Part shown: in pieces, positions 12,462 to 26,400 of the stretch
How positions within the stretch are numbered: position 1 is the first letter of the stretch
Layout: each line of letters starts with the position of its first letter
DNA from: Edolisoma coerulescens
Lineage: Eukaryota; Chordata; Aves; Passeriformes; Campephagidae
Assembly: GCA_013397115.1 (NCBI GenBank)
Contig: VWZW01006867.1
Location: 496,001 to 560,000, forward strand
Length of the DNA stretch: 64,000 nt
Direction: 5' to 3'
Position numbers and translations under genes: made by a program
The notes under the pieces: model-generated
Told to the model about the DNA's origin: nothing
Database searches by the model: none
The model's input: the letters and a program-made list of their open reading frames with translations, nothing else

Positions 12462-14380
12462 GCGCTATTGCCTCCTACTAGGAACAGTTCAGTCTTTTCC
12501 TGATGATTTTATATACCCACCCTCTGGGGATGCAGCTGACTGCTAGCAATTACCCTTGATACACCAGCAGGTATTTCCTGAGGGGAAATGACAATCCTAA
12601 TAGCTAGTGGCTGGTAAGCCTCTAGCTGACTGAGGCAGTTTTAACTCCTGACAAACTGGGTCCTGTCCATTCACCTTGTCACAAGTACTTTAATGCCTTC
12701 TCTGCAGAGAACTCAATGTTCCTAGAAAAATTTTGAATTGGTTTTATGGGTACAAAACTTTGCATCTCTCATTTCCATCTGCTTCTGGTTGCCAGGCTGT
12801 AGAGCAGAAATCTGGAACAGATCACAGCATGGCTCAGGTTCCCCAGATATCTCCATTACTTAGCAAACATGAGGTCTCTGAGGATGAAGCATCACAACTA
12901 GTGAGGGAGAAGACTTTCCACAAGAGTGAGAGCAAGTAACAGAACGCACAAACTTTCTCAGGGCTTCATTTTCAAAAGCAGGTGGGACTGTCTTTGCCTC
13001 TCTGCCCCCCTGAGGTGTGTGTAGCTGTCCCACTGTCAGCTTTCCATGTTCCTGTGGTCTCCTCAGCACACACTGTAGACCTACCTCAGGATCCTGCCAT
13101 GCCCAGGATCACCAGGCAAGATAAGGCTGGCCACCCTGTGTAGCTGCTCTCCTTAGACTTGGCAGCAAGAGACTGATCCCATATGAATTGGGGTTCCCAG
13201 TGAAACCCAAGCTTAGCCTCTCACCCAGGAATTTAAATGACAACATTGATGCTCAGTGAGATAATTATCAACAATTGAAAATTTTTATCAATGGCAACAA
13301 CAATATTTTAAAAAAGGGAGAAGGTAAAATTCCTAACCAAGTAAAACAACTAATATGCACTACCTAAGCCATGAAGTATGACCGTCTCACAGCCAGCTTT
13401 GCAAAGCTGCACCAGCCAGTTTATTCCTCCTTCCTGTGGTAACATTTCCTTCCCATTTTGAGACTTGCAAGTTTTTCCACGTAATAAGATCAGTTCAAGC
13501 TACTTCTACTCTTCTGTCTTCCTCTTTCCCACCAGCTCGCTGCTAGCTGTGTCAGTTAACTGCTGCAGTTTCTGTTTTTTCTCCTCTAAATAAAAATACA
13601 TCTAGCACTAAGAGATCTATCGGTCTTCTTGCCGAAGCAAGACTCTTAAACAGGTTCTCATATTTCACAAATTAGCAGGAGCCATTTTAATAGTGTTTTC
13701 ACCTCTAGCTGTCACATACTTACAGAAGAAGCCATTGCCTTACTCTAGTAATCTCCCTAGAAATATCAAACAACAACTGTCTAATTCACACTTTGTGACA
13801 TTATTCCCGAAACAAACTATTTTCCAGCTCATAACATGCCTTTCCTTTTCTCAGAAGTGGCTCTCAGGTGCAACAAATTACATATATAAAACTAAAGCAG
13901 CCACCTCTCACACCCCTTCAGATCCTATCTGTTCTCCTTGGCAGACACTGACAGAGAACTCCTCTACTGGGGGCATATTCCTGGTGGGAGGGAGAGTTAC
14001 TGGAGTGCATCACTTTTTAAGCCAGTCTTCCAGTTTTTCCAAGAGGTTGTCTGTGAAACAGTCAGATGTAAGATATCACTCATCTTAGTAGGGTGTTGAT
14101 GAATCCCATTGAGTTCAATAAGACTTTTGCTTCTCAAGTGCTTTGGCAGTTCTGGAAACTCCACTGCTAAACCTCTCAGGGTGAACATGTATCTAAAGAG
14201 AAGCTTCTCATCAGCTCAAACCCTGCTTTGGCAAGTCTGGATCAGCTTTGGAATTCATAAAATTAGATCAAATTCATTAGGATTCTAGAATAAACAAAAG
14301 AAAAACTTCTTCTATTAAGTCGTCTGTTGATGAGATAAACAAACCCATAAGTGTCCTACTTTAAATTTAATATTTTCCCT
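12462..14380. other. Unique sequence without a gene
   Basis: Nothing here supports a gene. The open frame at 13693-14088 (131 codons, plus) is serine/threonine-rich with no recognisable domain and no flanking splice structure that I could support. I treat it as chance. Confidence 0.5.
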
Positions 14381-14383
14381 CGC

Positions 14384-14475
14384 AATAATATATATACATA
14401 TACATGAGTATATATACACACATATATATATATACACATATATAATGCACACATACATGCATATGTAATATGAGT
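14384..14475. repeat. TA/CA-rich low-complexity tract
   Basis: The tract is an imperfect mixture of ATATAT, ACATAT and ACACAT units with interspersed CATGCA steps. It looks like a degenerate alternating purine-pyrimidine microsatellite. Such tracts are easily melted and can adopt cruciform-like structures. No function is implied. Confidence 0.85.
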
Positions 14476-14479
14476 ACAC

Positions 14480-17400
14480 ATAGGAAGCATGAATAAAGCA
14501 AACCAAATCCAAATATTTTGAAAATTCAAATCCACCTAGATACAGTATGCAAACCTAAGGCATTGTATATATGGCTTTTGGCACCCATTATTAGTTAGCA
14601 GTAGTAGGATAAATTATTTAACAATACCCAGAAACCAAGTATATTTTATAGGATTTTGTTGGATTTTGCTTTTTACTTTAGATCAGCTTTAGTCTGCTGC
14701 TAGCTGGATTTGTTTACTTAAAAATGCTTCTGAATACTTTGATAGAGACAAGTGTTCTAACATTATTGCCAAATTTTTGCCAGATTGAAAATGTGCATGG
14801 CTTATTTTCCTTCTAAGACTGCACAAGAACACTATGTTTCAGATCTCAGTTCGCAAATCCCGCAAGTTCTGGCTGATAACTTTTTTAGAAAATTGTAGTT
14901 CCTACACAGCCAAAGCACAGACCATGTCCTTACTGTGCAAAATTTCACTTTGCACAACCTCCTCAGTATGTGGTTCTGAATAAATTTGTACTATATCACT
15001 GCCTCCAACACACAGTTTAGAATTGCAGCTCTAATAAAGACATAGGCACATACCAGAGTTTCCAAATATTTGCTCAAAAGGGAGCTAGAGAAGCAAAGTC
15101 TACAGCTAGGAAGTACAATGCATTTCACAATTATTCATCCTTTTTTGGGAAAAGACTACCAACTACTAAAAAAAAGCAGTCTTCAATGGACTGCGTGACT
15201 TGAATGCACTCTAAGCTTTCTACATGACTCAAACTGTCCGTGTTTGTGTGTCAGTGTTCGAAGCACAGTTCATCTCTCAGAATCTCACAAGCCAGAGCAC
15301 AGAGGTGACCCAAGAGAGTGCATGAGAGAAAAGGAAACCAAAGAAAGTGGCTGATACCAATAGGCAAAGCTGTGGCAACTTTTTGATTTGCTTTAATTAG
15401 AAGAACATAGATAGCGAAAAGCATTTGGAGAGAGTAGGATGAAGACCAAAGTACGCTTTGTACTTTCTCAGATCAGCAACCCACACTGGTCACCCCCTTT
15501 GGGAAATTTCTTGCTGAAAAGGAGATTCCTGTGACTAGGCAGGTTTTTGAGGAGAACAATTTCAATTTCCAAGTGATATTGCCACTGATTTTTCTTGCCA
15601 GCCATGTAGAACAGTTCCCTGGCCACGCAGGAAGAATTTCCTTCATGATTCCAGGCAACCAGTTTTTTGCTCCCTTCTTGCAGCATCAACCCAGTATTGT
15701 GCTGGCAAGCACTGAGCCAGTCTAACATCTTTTGTAAAGTTCTGCGCAAAGGTTGTGGGATGCACATCAAGCTTAACAGACTGATTTAACATGAATATTT
15801 ATAGGATATTTAGATTATACTCAGCTTAATGTCTGAAAGTAGACGCCAGCTGTTTTTTCTGAAAGTGCCAGCAAACATTTTTCATTGGTCTCAAAGAGTA
15901 ATCTGAAGAGAGGAGGGGAAAAAAAAAAAACCCACAACCCAAACAACAGCTGAGGCCATCTCTGCACTCTTCAGTCATAATCAAAGTCTTCCTGATCTTA
16001 ATTCCTGACCAAATCGATGTCATCTTCCCCTAATGCCTGCACTAAAGAAAACCTCTTTGGACTGTTGTAGTGGCTCCAACCACTTTTGATAAAACTTCAG
16101 ACTTCAGAAAAATTATTCCTTATAGAATTCAATTGTTAGTACCCATGTGGCATGTGTTAGCCTTTTACATGAAGCTGAGCAGAAATATGGGGATACTTTT
16201 ACAAAGGGGAGGAACTGCACTCCCAGGAAAAAGCAGCTGATGTCTGACCATGGTAATTCAAACATCATTCTGGTGTTTTAGGCAACCGTCTATCAAAACA
16301 CAAGTAACATATACCATAATTAGAAACAAGACAATGAGATAGAGAAGGTAATACTTAATGAAAATGAAAACATATAATGAAGATTGGTCTCTGGAGAGAG
16401 AAGCAAGGAATTTTGAATAATCTGTGTTTGTGTACACAGAAAACAAAAGAATTAAAAACACAATTACTGGCAGCAGAAAGAGTAAATACCAAAAGGTCTG
16501 TAAAAAACAGGCATGGTCAGAAGAAGAGTGGCTAATGTCCACATGCAGTTGGCATTCAGCAGTGAGTGCAAGTGATACATCTATTATAATGGGCAGACAA
16601 CCAAATGAATAAAAATTGTAGAGGGGGAGAGGATATAAAGAGGAAAAAGAAGAAGTGTGGTTTGCTTTTGTTGCAAACCATGCCATTAGGCAAATTATGG
16701 AAAGAGAGGAGAATTTCTTAAGAGACTGAGAGCAAAGACTTGAGAGAAAGCTCAATAACATGAATTAAAAGTTAAAATAGACACAAATGTAAAATGAAGT
16801 CTGCACAGTTACTCCTTGAAGAGAAAGGGATTACCATCACCAGAATTCCACAACTACTTTCAACTTTATCCCTCTCTGTGAGGTTAGAGTTATTAAGCTG
16901 CAATGCATTTCTTAATGACTGGATCATATTCTAAAGTTCAGAATTACACTTAGCACAGGAAATATTTATTTCTCCAGCAGACTAAGGTTCATTGCCTCTT
17001 AGTGAAGACTTTTTATGTCAAATGACACCTTTCAAATCTCCTTAACGAAATGTAAAAACAGCAAAAGGGGAAGAAAAGAGAATGGAATTTTTCTCTGACT
17101 TTTCAGAAATGGCCCATCTTTTATGTTCAAGTTTTAAATAATAACATAAAATCATACTGGGACAGAAACTACGCCAGCAGTATTCAAGATAAGACTCAGA
17201 AAGTTATTAATATCTTATAATAGTGGTGAGGCAATAATAACAAGAACTCCAATTGTAACTATTTGTTACTGACTACTTTGCCTGAAATAATAAAGATTTG
17301 AATTTCCTAAGTACAGGGAGAGGTAGTGTCTACTTCTGGCCATGGCAAAAAATAATAACTTCCCAATACCCATGGGAAAAGAAAGACCAGTGGAGAAGCC

Positions 17401-18360
17401 ATGTTGAATTTAACCTTGATTTGAAAAGAGCCTGGCTCTGATATGGGAGATTGCTAAGAGAAAAGCTCTGCTACCACCTGCCCCCCAGGGTGAAAATCTC
17501 ATTTGTTTCTGCCCAAGCATAAGTCAGGACAAGGATCCCCAACCAGATCACAGTTAAAGGCCTTGGGCTGCTCTGAGTAGTGGTTCCATACTAATTTCTT
17601 CCCTCCCACTCCCTCCACCCCAAGGATGCTCATGTGATGAGGGAACTTCATCCTTCACTTGTTTTCTTCATTGCAGGGAAAATATCAGTTGCCCAGACAG
17701 AAGAAGTTCTCTCTCTCCTTTATTTTTCTTCCCTTTTTTCTTTTCCTTCTCTCTTCTTTTTCCCTTTCTTTCATATCCTTTGTTGCTGTTGTCACCTTTT
17801 GCTAACTGACCTTAAATAAACTTCTGATTCCCATGACCCATTGCATGACCAAAAATGCAAGGAATATCAAAATGTTTTCCACAATATAAATAATACATAA
17901 ATAATACTTTATTTTCATAGGGCCTACCACCACCAAAAAAAAAAATCTAGAAATGACTATAGGGACTCTAGGGAAAGGACAAAGATGTTGGCCCAAACTG
18001 AAGAGAACGGCCCATAGATAAGACACCTGTAGCCAGGCTTTGTCCCTTCCAGACAGTCATCCTAGCTACGATCATCCAAGAATTTCAAGAGTCCATTCCA
18101 CAGTACTCAGTTCTTCAAAGTCCCGAGGGTCCGAGGGTCCACAGAGTCCAGAACGCACTAAGGAATGAATGCATAGAGTAATTAGAGGACGAAAATGTGT
18201 TACTCTTCCTCTGTACCAGAATGAAAGAAGTGATTCATTACAGAGGAAAGATTTACAAAGTGTAACAGCACAAAGACACATCCAACAACTTCATCTCTCC
18301 TTATGAGCAATAGTTGAATGATTTTCTAAACATTTTTCAAATAATCACATTCCTTTTTCA
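14480..18360. other. Gene-free stretch including the longest spurious open frame
   Basis: No gene is supported. The minus-strand open frame at 16258-16761 (167 codons) is the longest in the window. It reads as strongly hydrophobic (Leu, Phe, Ile, Ser), which is what a pyrimidine-rich strand gives in any frame. The plus strand is a run of A/G-rich words such as gagaggatataaagaggaaa near 16629. Stop codons need purines, so they are rare on the opposite strand. An A12 run followed by C/A-rich sequence lies at 15920-15950. Confidence 0.55.
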
Positions 18361-18361
18361 G

Positions 18362-18399
18362 TCGTTATCTTCTATTAATATCGTTATCTTCTATTAATA
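18362..18399. repeat. 19-bp tandem duplication
   Basis: The unit TCGTTATCTTCTATTAATA occurs twice head to tail, at 18362-18380 and 18381-18399. A third, partial and diverged copy (TCATTATCTTC) begins at 18400. The two full copies are identical, which suggests a recent replication-slippage duplication. Confidence 0.9.
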
Positions 18400-18410
18400 T
18401 CATTATCTTC

Positions 18411-20990
18411 AACTTCATTCTTTTCCCATTCATTTTTAAATTTATCTTTCCTTCTTTTTCTTTTTTTAAATATGCAACCAACATTCCTGTAAAAACTATC
18501 AGTGATTTTCATCCCTTAGCCAGTTGAAGCTCTGAGAATTCTGTTCAGTTTCACTTTCCCAGAACTAAAAAGTTGAGAACTCAATGATATTGTGATAGAC
18601 AAATCATTTAAAATGAAAATAGTGCACCCAGAGCTTTTTGTGATGCCTAACTGAATCAGAACCAAGCTTTCACTGTTGAAACTGTGAAGGGAGCAATTCC
18701 TTCTTTATACATGTTCACATTACCTTTTAACATGCTTAGTGATACAAGACAAATGTTCCATAGGAACATCTAGAGTCGAGGGCTGTGTCTTTTCAAGAAA
18801 AAGGGGTAAAATACGGCAGAATTGTCATAAAATACTTTTCAGTTTGCCTCAGGATATTTGTAGCTTTCCCTGTGAACAGCCAATATTTGGACGCATTTCA
18901 GTTTAAACCCAAACATTTGTTTAGATAGTATATATCTAAACAGTCAGTATATCAAATTGGTTTAAGTCCACCCATGACCAAACCAGAATTCTCCTTATTC
19001 TACTCACTTTGTAAATCTTGTCCATTGTTAGACCCATAAACATGATGCTTCATAAAGCATATCATAAATTTTACATCTGCAATGTCAGAGCAGAGAGAAT
19101 CACAATGCAATGTTATCACAGCTACACCTGATAAGTAAGACACACATAAAAGAAGAGTTTTTTTAAAAAAAATTAGAGACACCTCTGGGAAAAAAGCAGT
19201 GATACAACTAATGTATGAAATAAAATACAACATTTTATCTTTTCTATTAAAGGATATTTGTACTAAGTAAATTTGGTACACTAAGAAAAGAAATCTGTCA
19301 CAGTGCCACTGCTGTTTTTTGAAATTTACATAATTGATACGCAACATGAAAGGAAAAGTGCAAGTGCAATTATGTATGCAGGTACTATACCTGGTGTAAG
19401 ATGTATGGTATTATAATATATTAATATAATAAAAAATCCAGAATCTAATGAATAAAAACAGCATTCAGATGGTTGTATTAAGTGTCCAGATCCACCATGT
19501 TTCCGGTTCACTCTGCTAAGTCCATGTATGCTCTGCCTGCTGAAATTGCAAGTTGTCTTGAAAAACAATAGAAACGCATGCTGTTATTTCAGTTGCAAGG
19601 GTGAATTTTAGAACAAGGAAATTCACAGAGTTGGAAAGAATCGCTGTTGAAATAATTAATAAGAATCTGAACAATTGAGATTCTCAGCATAAACATGATG
19701 ATATTGGAATGTGGTTAATTTTTTGTGTGCGGAGGTCATGTCATTTAATTAGGTCTTGCAGTCCTTGGACAGCTTTTTAGATGTGAAAAGGAGCACTCAG
19801 TGTTGGTATTTTCTACAGTTTAGAAAATCATCCTGCATTGATTACAATGCAGGCATTTCCACCCAGAATCTCCCAAATACCTGGGCCAAACTGGAAACAA
19901 GAGCAATCGCATTTTAAAACTCGCAAAGAAGCCAAAGGAGTAGTTTCCCCAGTTATGTACTAAAGGGCATAGAGCTAGATGGGGAGCGTGTGCCTTCATA
20001 TGTGTATCTGTCACTGACACAATTCAATCAAGGAAGCAGTAAACTTGTCCCATGTGTTTTCTCTGTTAATTGCTTTCTTCTATTGTTCAGATTCCACAGG
20101 GCACTGGGAGTCCCCAGTAAAGACATGGTATGTCAGAAAGCTTACCAAAACAAGTCTTTTTGTAAATGTTCCTCTCAGCAACTTGTGAAATTCCTCACCT
20201 TCGTCTTTCATTCCCCAGGGAGCAGGCTCTGAGGAAGTGGACAGCACCAACAAATCGACTGCTTTGAAATTATAGACCATTTAGCGAGAAAACTTGAAAG
20301 GCATAATCTTTTCTTCTACTGACCTTGCGGTTCCCCCAGATGAGCCTACCACCATTGTATCTGCAGTTACAGATTTTGGCTGTCACTTCCTCCTATATTT
20401 TTAACAGATGGGTTCATTTGTTAGAATGCTTTTTCTCATGCCTGCTTTTAATTTTCTTCTTTCTCCATCCTCAAAGCACCAACTTTATATGTAATGTTTC
20501 CTCTCTCAGAGACACGTCACCCTCCACAGCCCTGCGGAGGCCAAGGAATCTAAGACCTCACTCTACCACCATGAGGAGCGTGTCAGCTGGTCTACACCAG
20601 GGAAGAGCTTTCTGTGAAATACAGAAAATCCTTCCCAGGGGACAGTGACAAGAACAACTTATTGTTTTGGGTTTATATTCACAAAAGTGTGAGTTGTTTT
20701 TTTAACATTAAAATATCTTTCCAAATGATTGACAAATTAAATGCACCTCACTGAATAGGAGGTCCACCCTAACATTCAAAGTACAGGATTTTACTTGCAG
20801 GTAGAGAAAAACAAATATTTAGGGTAATAAAATCTTCATTAACTAAGTACTTTCAGGAGAGTCACAGAAGTAAAACTTGGGCAGCTATTAGCAATCTGAC
20901 AAGACGCTGTTTATTTAGGTCAGGTCTTCAGAGTGTCTGTTAGCCCTGTAATGATTTGTTAATATCTGTAATTTTCCTTAAGGCTAAACA
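18411..20990. other. Unique AT-rich sequence without a gene
   Basis: I see no gene or repeat family. The open frames (115 codons at 19000-19347 minus, 107 codons at 20325-20648 plus) have no motif or flanking splice structure that I could recognise. Confidence 0.5.
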
Positions 20991-20999
20991 AATGAGGAA

Positions 21000-21058
21000 G
21001 CCATCTTGTTTTCCACATCATTGGACCTAGCATGCTCCAGCAGATTACCATGGCAACC
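21000..21058. promoter_or_regulatory. YY1-like, inverted CCAAT and RFX X-box-like sites
   Basis: Within 59 bp lie GCCATCTTG (21000-21008, YY1-like), ATTGG (21020-21024, an inverted CCAAT as bound by NF-Y) and TTACCATGGCAACC (21045-21058). The last is a near-perfect RFX X-box palindrome, reading GGTTGCCATGGTAA on the minus strand. RFX and NF-Y sites pair at about this spacing in MHC class II and ciliary promoters, but here the CCAAT orientation relative to the X-box is opposite to the class II arrangement. Seen: the motif strings. Known: the factor preferences. Inferred: that this is a regulatory element. No CpG island or coding exon accompanies it. Confidence 0.35.
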
Positions 21059-21059
21059 G

Positions 21060-23185
21060 GAGCAAGTGTGCCCCGCATGAAGGGAATGGTCTAGGCCTCA
21101 TTTCCTAAAACCATGTTCCTACTGGGTTGACTCACCAATTAAAAGACTTTTCTGTCCTCCAGGGTTTCAGGGATGTAAATAGAGACGTGAAGCCCGGCTG
21201 ATCAGCTGCTTTACCTGAGCTAGCCACTCTTGCCAATTGCCTAAATATAGAAAAAATATCCAGCAAATAGGGAAAGAAGAATTTCTGGAATTTCATCAAG
21301 GACTGGATTAATCCTAGAAATAAATAAATACATATTTAAAAAAAAAAAAAGGTTGCTTTGAAGAGTGCATTGAGACAGTTCTTGTGATTTTGTGACTACT
21401 GAATAAACAGCTTGAACAAGGGGGTGTTCTCCAAACCCTGGAAGATGCTCATAGTGCATCTTTTACAGCATCAACAATAACATGTTTTGTCATCAGCCCT
21501 CTGTCAGTGTGTCTGAGTCACACACATTTGGTATAAGTGAGGATTAATTATAGATCTAATGAAAAAAAAAAAAGGATGTGAGACTGTGGGATGACTGTTC
21601 CAACATAGCTTTTAGGCATCATTCATTTTCTTATGATCAGCTGCTCGCAAGTTGCTTTTATTAAACAGAGCTAAATTTTATAAAGGACAGCTTTATAGTA
21701 CCATCAATTAATGAATTGTCTCATCATGATATCAGTTTTCTTAGCACAAAATTGTGGCTGCAGCTGATTCAAACAAAAAATTTTCTGTAGTATTTTTTCC
21801 CATTTTGCTAGACTGATTTAGAAAAAAAAGATAGAATAAATTGAGAAATATGATAGAACTGCAAATATTAGCAACAAAATAACATTTTGGTCAAAGTGAA
21901 ATAATTTATTTAATAGGTAGTCATTGTCAAAATGTAGACCAAGTACTGAAAGAAGCACTAACACTACACATTGGACTCAGTATAAGATCCATCTTAAAAT
22001 ATTTACAGTTGATCATGTAAATATCTCTTGTTGGAGAACATCCATCACAAAACTCCAAAAGCCTTCAAACCCTCCAGAGATGTGGCTAGAACAGCCATCA
22101 GAGACAGAACACTAATAAAAAACATCTCTATATAGTGCTATCCTGTTTGGAAAAACACTGAACACACAGTAGCTTTCAGTCACAAGTTTCTGAACAGCAG
22201 TAAATCACAAAGCGCCCTTGTATTATTCTGTTCCCACTGAGCAAAGCAAAACCCAGCATTATGCTTATTTAGTACATGCAGGGCATGCCCTTATATGTGA
22301 GATCAGTATAAGACATAGGGTGAAGTAGACCCTATGTTAACATATAGACCCACATTGTGTACCGTACTCCAAATGAAGGACACACGGGAGAAAGGTGGAT
22401 CTGTCTACAGCACCAAGCCCATATCTCTCCATTTTAAGATGCATGTAGTCCCTGTCAATTTTTTTCCAAATATATCTTCTATGGATTTCCTTTAGAATCT
22501 CAGGAGGGATTGAGTCCTATTTAAATACCTCAATACTTTACTGACTTGCTTCCTTATCACAGTAAATATGCTCATAACCCCAATTCAGAAAAATAGGTGC
22601 TTCTAAACTAATAACATTGACACCCACTCTATTACTCTTCCTAGACCATCACTCAAAATATAATTCTGCCCACTCCATCGAATAAATGTGATTCCTTGTT
22701 ATTGAATCTAACTAGCTAAATACATTCTGTTTAAGAGTTATCTTGTAGATAAACTCAGTAACTGCCTGCCTTGGACAATCAACAGCAAATTGTGGCTACG
22801 GTTTTAGCTCACTAACTAATCAGCATTTCCTCTAACAGTTTCCTAGACACAGTGCTGTCCAATTTGACAGAGCTCATTAGTTTTCAACTCTTGAGGAAAA
22901 CAAAGTGTTGCTATAAAAAATTTCTTGAAAAGACCAAATAAAAATTCAATTTGCATGTACCTCTGCGTGCTGGAACTGCTAAGAAGACTTCTTGCCTTAA
23001 AGAAAAATGCCACATTTTAAGAATTACTTTAAAATACTGCATTTTAAAATGGATAGAAACAATATAGAAAATATATAGCATCATATAAAAATGATCAATT
23101 CTGACTTGTAATATTGAGCTCAGTTGTGGTTGACTCACTCTCAAGAAAGATAAAGTAGAGATTGATGAATTTCAGAGTAGAGATA
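21060..23185. other. AT-rich unique sequence without a gene
   Basis: No gene is supported. Short A runs occur near 21339-21350 and 21560-21572. The flank of the X-box patch, up to about 21260, is slightly less AT-rich and could be part of a conserved element. That cannot be judged without alignment. Confidence 0.5.
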
Positions 23186-23189
23186 GAGG

Positions 23190-23465
23190 TAAAGTGGGAT
23201 TTATATTGGATGAGAGATTAACCCAGACAGAACAAGACTAACAGGAGACTTGATGGAGGTATACAAAATTGCTACTAGTATAGTAATAAACTGATCAATC
23301 TCTCCTTTTATTAAACTTGTCCCACCATATAACAATATAGGATTGCAAATTAAAAGGCAATAAATTCCAATTAGAAAGAGAAGTATTTACTTATGAGAGA
23401 CATAGTACTGTGCAAGGTCATTAAGTGAAATAGTATGGATAGAGTTGAAAAAGAAGGCCAATGTT
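23190..23465 (+). mobile_element. Decayed CR1-like LINE fragment (ancient)
   Basis: The string aggagacttgatggaggtat near 23243 followed by acaaaatt matches the well-conserved CR1 3'-region phrase in which 'gagacctgat...gaggtctacaaaat' encodes part of the ORF2 C-terminus. Downstream words (aaacttgtcccaccatat, then aaattaaaaggcaataaa) follow the order expected of old CR1 copies. The copy has no open frame and is heavily diverged, so ends are approximate and the call rests on phrase order. Confidence 0.45.
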
Positions 23466-23469
23466 ACAA

Positions 23470-26400
23470 CTGTTAATATCTTTCGTGAACATGAAAGTCA
23501 TCATAAATCAGTATTAAACCTTCTGTCGCAGGCTATATAGAAAATGCAATTTTTCCTTACATAGTTCTACTTGTCTACTGCCTTGGTTCTCTGACAAGGA
23601 TTTTACCTCCCTCCATAGCATCTACTGTCAGCTACTGCCAGCTTATTCTTTATAGATTTTAATTTTGTTTCACTGCCTACTGGTTGTAATTATCTCAGAT
23701 GCATGAAAATAACATTTTATCAACTGCTTTTTATCCTTTTCCATTTGGCAAACATTGGTTTCTTGTGTGTGTTTTGAGCCAAACTGAAATCAACACATCT
23801 GTTTCAGTTTAATATCTACAGTTTATATAACAAGACCTATGCAGTAATATGCTGTCTTTACAGTGGTATTTCCTAACCAGTGAAATCAAGCCAAAACACC
23901 TATGCCACTTTAGAATTTTACTGATTATAGGAAATCAAGGCCTTGATAATATATCTCTGCTAAAAGATACCTTTAGTCATGCCAAACAACCTTTTTATTT
24001 CTGCCAGCATTATCAATTGCTCAGGAAATAGTGTGCTTAGTTAATTATTGCTTTGGAGTCAGCAGATGGGGTACAAATAATCTCAGTTCAAGAGCTGTAG
24101 AAGTAATGGGAATTGTTTTCTTTTACAAATCCCCAGTGATGAAGTATGCTACTTAAATAGGAAGGACTGGGTACTGCTTTTGGCATCCTGTGATACCGTG
24201 ACTAGCTGCCACTGAAACCACGAATCCTTTAAGTGACATCCATTTGCAAACCTGCCTGAGGACACATGGGCTGAATTTACTTCTAAGAGATGCAACAAAG
24301 CACAAAATTCCAGTCTGCTTTCAAATAATCAGCCCATAGTGATAAGAGTATTTGGATCCAAATACAAATTGTCATCAGTTTTTAGACGTTTCATCACTGG
24401 CTTGAAGTTAAACCCATACCACAATAAATTAAAAAAAGCAAAAGTAGTAAGATTTAGACTCATGGCAGCTTTGCTCAGATTATAGTATCCTTATGTCAGA
24501 ACCCCAAGGGCATCCACAAGTCTTGCCCTGATGAATCCTGCCACTATCACCAGCATGATCCTGTTCAGACCTTGTGGGACAGTGCCCAGCTGATGAGCAC
24601 CCTGCCTCTGTAAAGGTCACTTTTGATTCCTGACTTGTCCTCGTTCTTGAAGGGAATCCGTTCTTGATGCTCCCTGACACAGACATGTCTGTCTAAAAAT
24701 TTAAACACAGAGTTTATTACAACAGTGATTTTCACTTGAGTGAAAATTTCTGTAACCCTCAGTTCTGTGTATTTACTTCGAGCCCAAACACCCACCTGAC
24801 ATCTTCCAGTGTGGTTTTTCCCTGTGTACCAGTTTGTGCTATTCTGAGTAGTGGCACCCACCAACAGAAAGCATTTATGACAGTGGTCAGTTGAAAAATA
24901 GTCCCCCAGTAAATTTCCAAAGACAATCCAAAAGTACAGATGTTTTCTACACCCAACCCAAAAATGACTCCTTCTGAAAATCTTTTCAGCTGATTCCTGA
25001 GACTGTGATAGGCAGCACGGACAACAAAGTGAGAACCCCTTCACTTACAATAGATTCTTCACCCTTCCTTGCAGCTCCAGAGGAGTTTAAATTGTTTGGT
25101 CATCAAACTATTAACTGGATAAAAATATAACTTCTACTCTTTCTGCTCAACCTGTCTCACGGTTATAAAAAAAACTTCAAAACTCAGTGGCTGGAAAGAG
25201 AATACAGAAAAGAAAGGGTTTATTCTACAGCTTAGCAACAGGAGATTTCAATCAAACAGTCCTGGCTTTTGGACTATTCTTCAATAATAGTTTATGATAT
25301 CTATCAAGTAACAATTTTATGCAGAATATAAAAATAATATTTGAAAATAGGACCAGTTTCCTCCTTGTGTCTCTTACAACTCAGACCAAAAATCCTCTTC
25401 TAATTATATATTCAATGGATCACAAACCAGTTAATTTGTTTAGTGGCTTTAGCTCTTATTGGATTCTTTGTCAGTGACGTGTTAATCTCTCATTGTGGTC
25501 ACATCACAAAGATGGTACAGCTATAACTTAAGGAGTTTCATAGCAATGGTAAGGTATCTGCATTTACTTCATGATAGTTATATCCTCTGGGCCTGCTCAA
25601 AGGCCAAAGGCTACCTCATTATAACTTAAGGTCTTTACATTTATCAGGCTCAGATCAAACTCTCAGTTGTCCACATAAGTGATCGAGAATAACTCTGATT
25701 TTATTTGTGGAATGTGTAAAGAGAAAACTTAAGACCACTGTCTTTCTAAATCCCTAGAGCTGGATTTCTAGACTCAGTTGTAACTCAGACGTCATTCTTC
25801 ACTCAGATGTTATGGGCTATGTTCAGTCTGCATAACTTCAGCTGTACCTTTTCCAGTACTATATTAGCAGTTTCAAGTTCAAAGGTTTCTGAATCAACAA
25901 GATGTTGCCTTCTATTTCACCACAACACTTCGGAAAACTTATCCTTTCATATTCAATATGAAGATGGTGTTTTTCCATAATCCACTTCCAAAATAATGGA
26001 TTTCTAGAGGTAATGCTATGAACTATAGCAAATTTTGGAGCCATTTAATACTGTCTCTGTACAGTACAGAAACCTACATTTCCCCCTTTTACCATGTTTC
26101 TCATTCTCTACTGAAGCAGCCAGTACTGTTCTCATGTTTTAGAATTGTGAGAGGTAAAATTGAGCAATAAATCCTCACATGCTGATATCTTATGTTTTAG
26201 CAGAGGAACAATTTATATTGAATAATAAGCAAAACAATTTTCAGTTGGATGACTGACAAAAGAAATCATTGTTCATTCTTGCACAATGAGCCATGAAAAC
26301 CAAGTCAAGGTAAGAATGAAAATAGAGTTGGTAATTTCATGCTACAGGCAAAGCACTGGGGACTTGGAAACTATCTGAGCTCATTGTCACTAGATTTCAT

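Noticed and set aside
13693..14088. 131-codon plus-strand open frame
   Set aside because: Low-complexity Ser/Thr/Gln content, no domain and no recognisable splice sites.
16258..16761. Longest open frame (167 codons, minus), hydrophobic, looks like a multi-span membrane protein
   Set aside because: The minus strand is pyrimidine-rich here, which both removes stop codons and yields Leu/Phe/Ile/Ser in any frame. I see no family motif or splice context.
24565..25044. 159-codon minus-strand open frame with several Cys and His
   Set aside because: Cys/His spacing fits no zinc-finger or other known pattern, and another frame on the same strand overlaps it.
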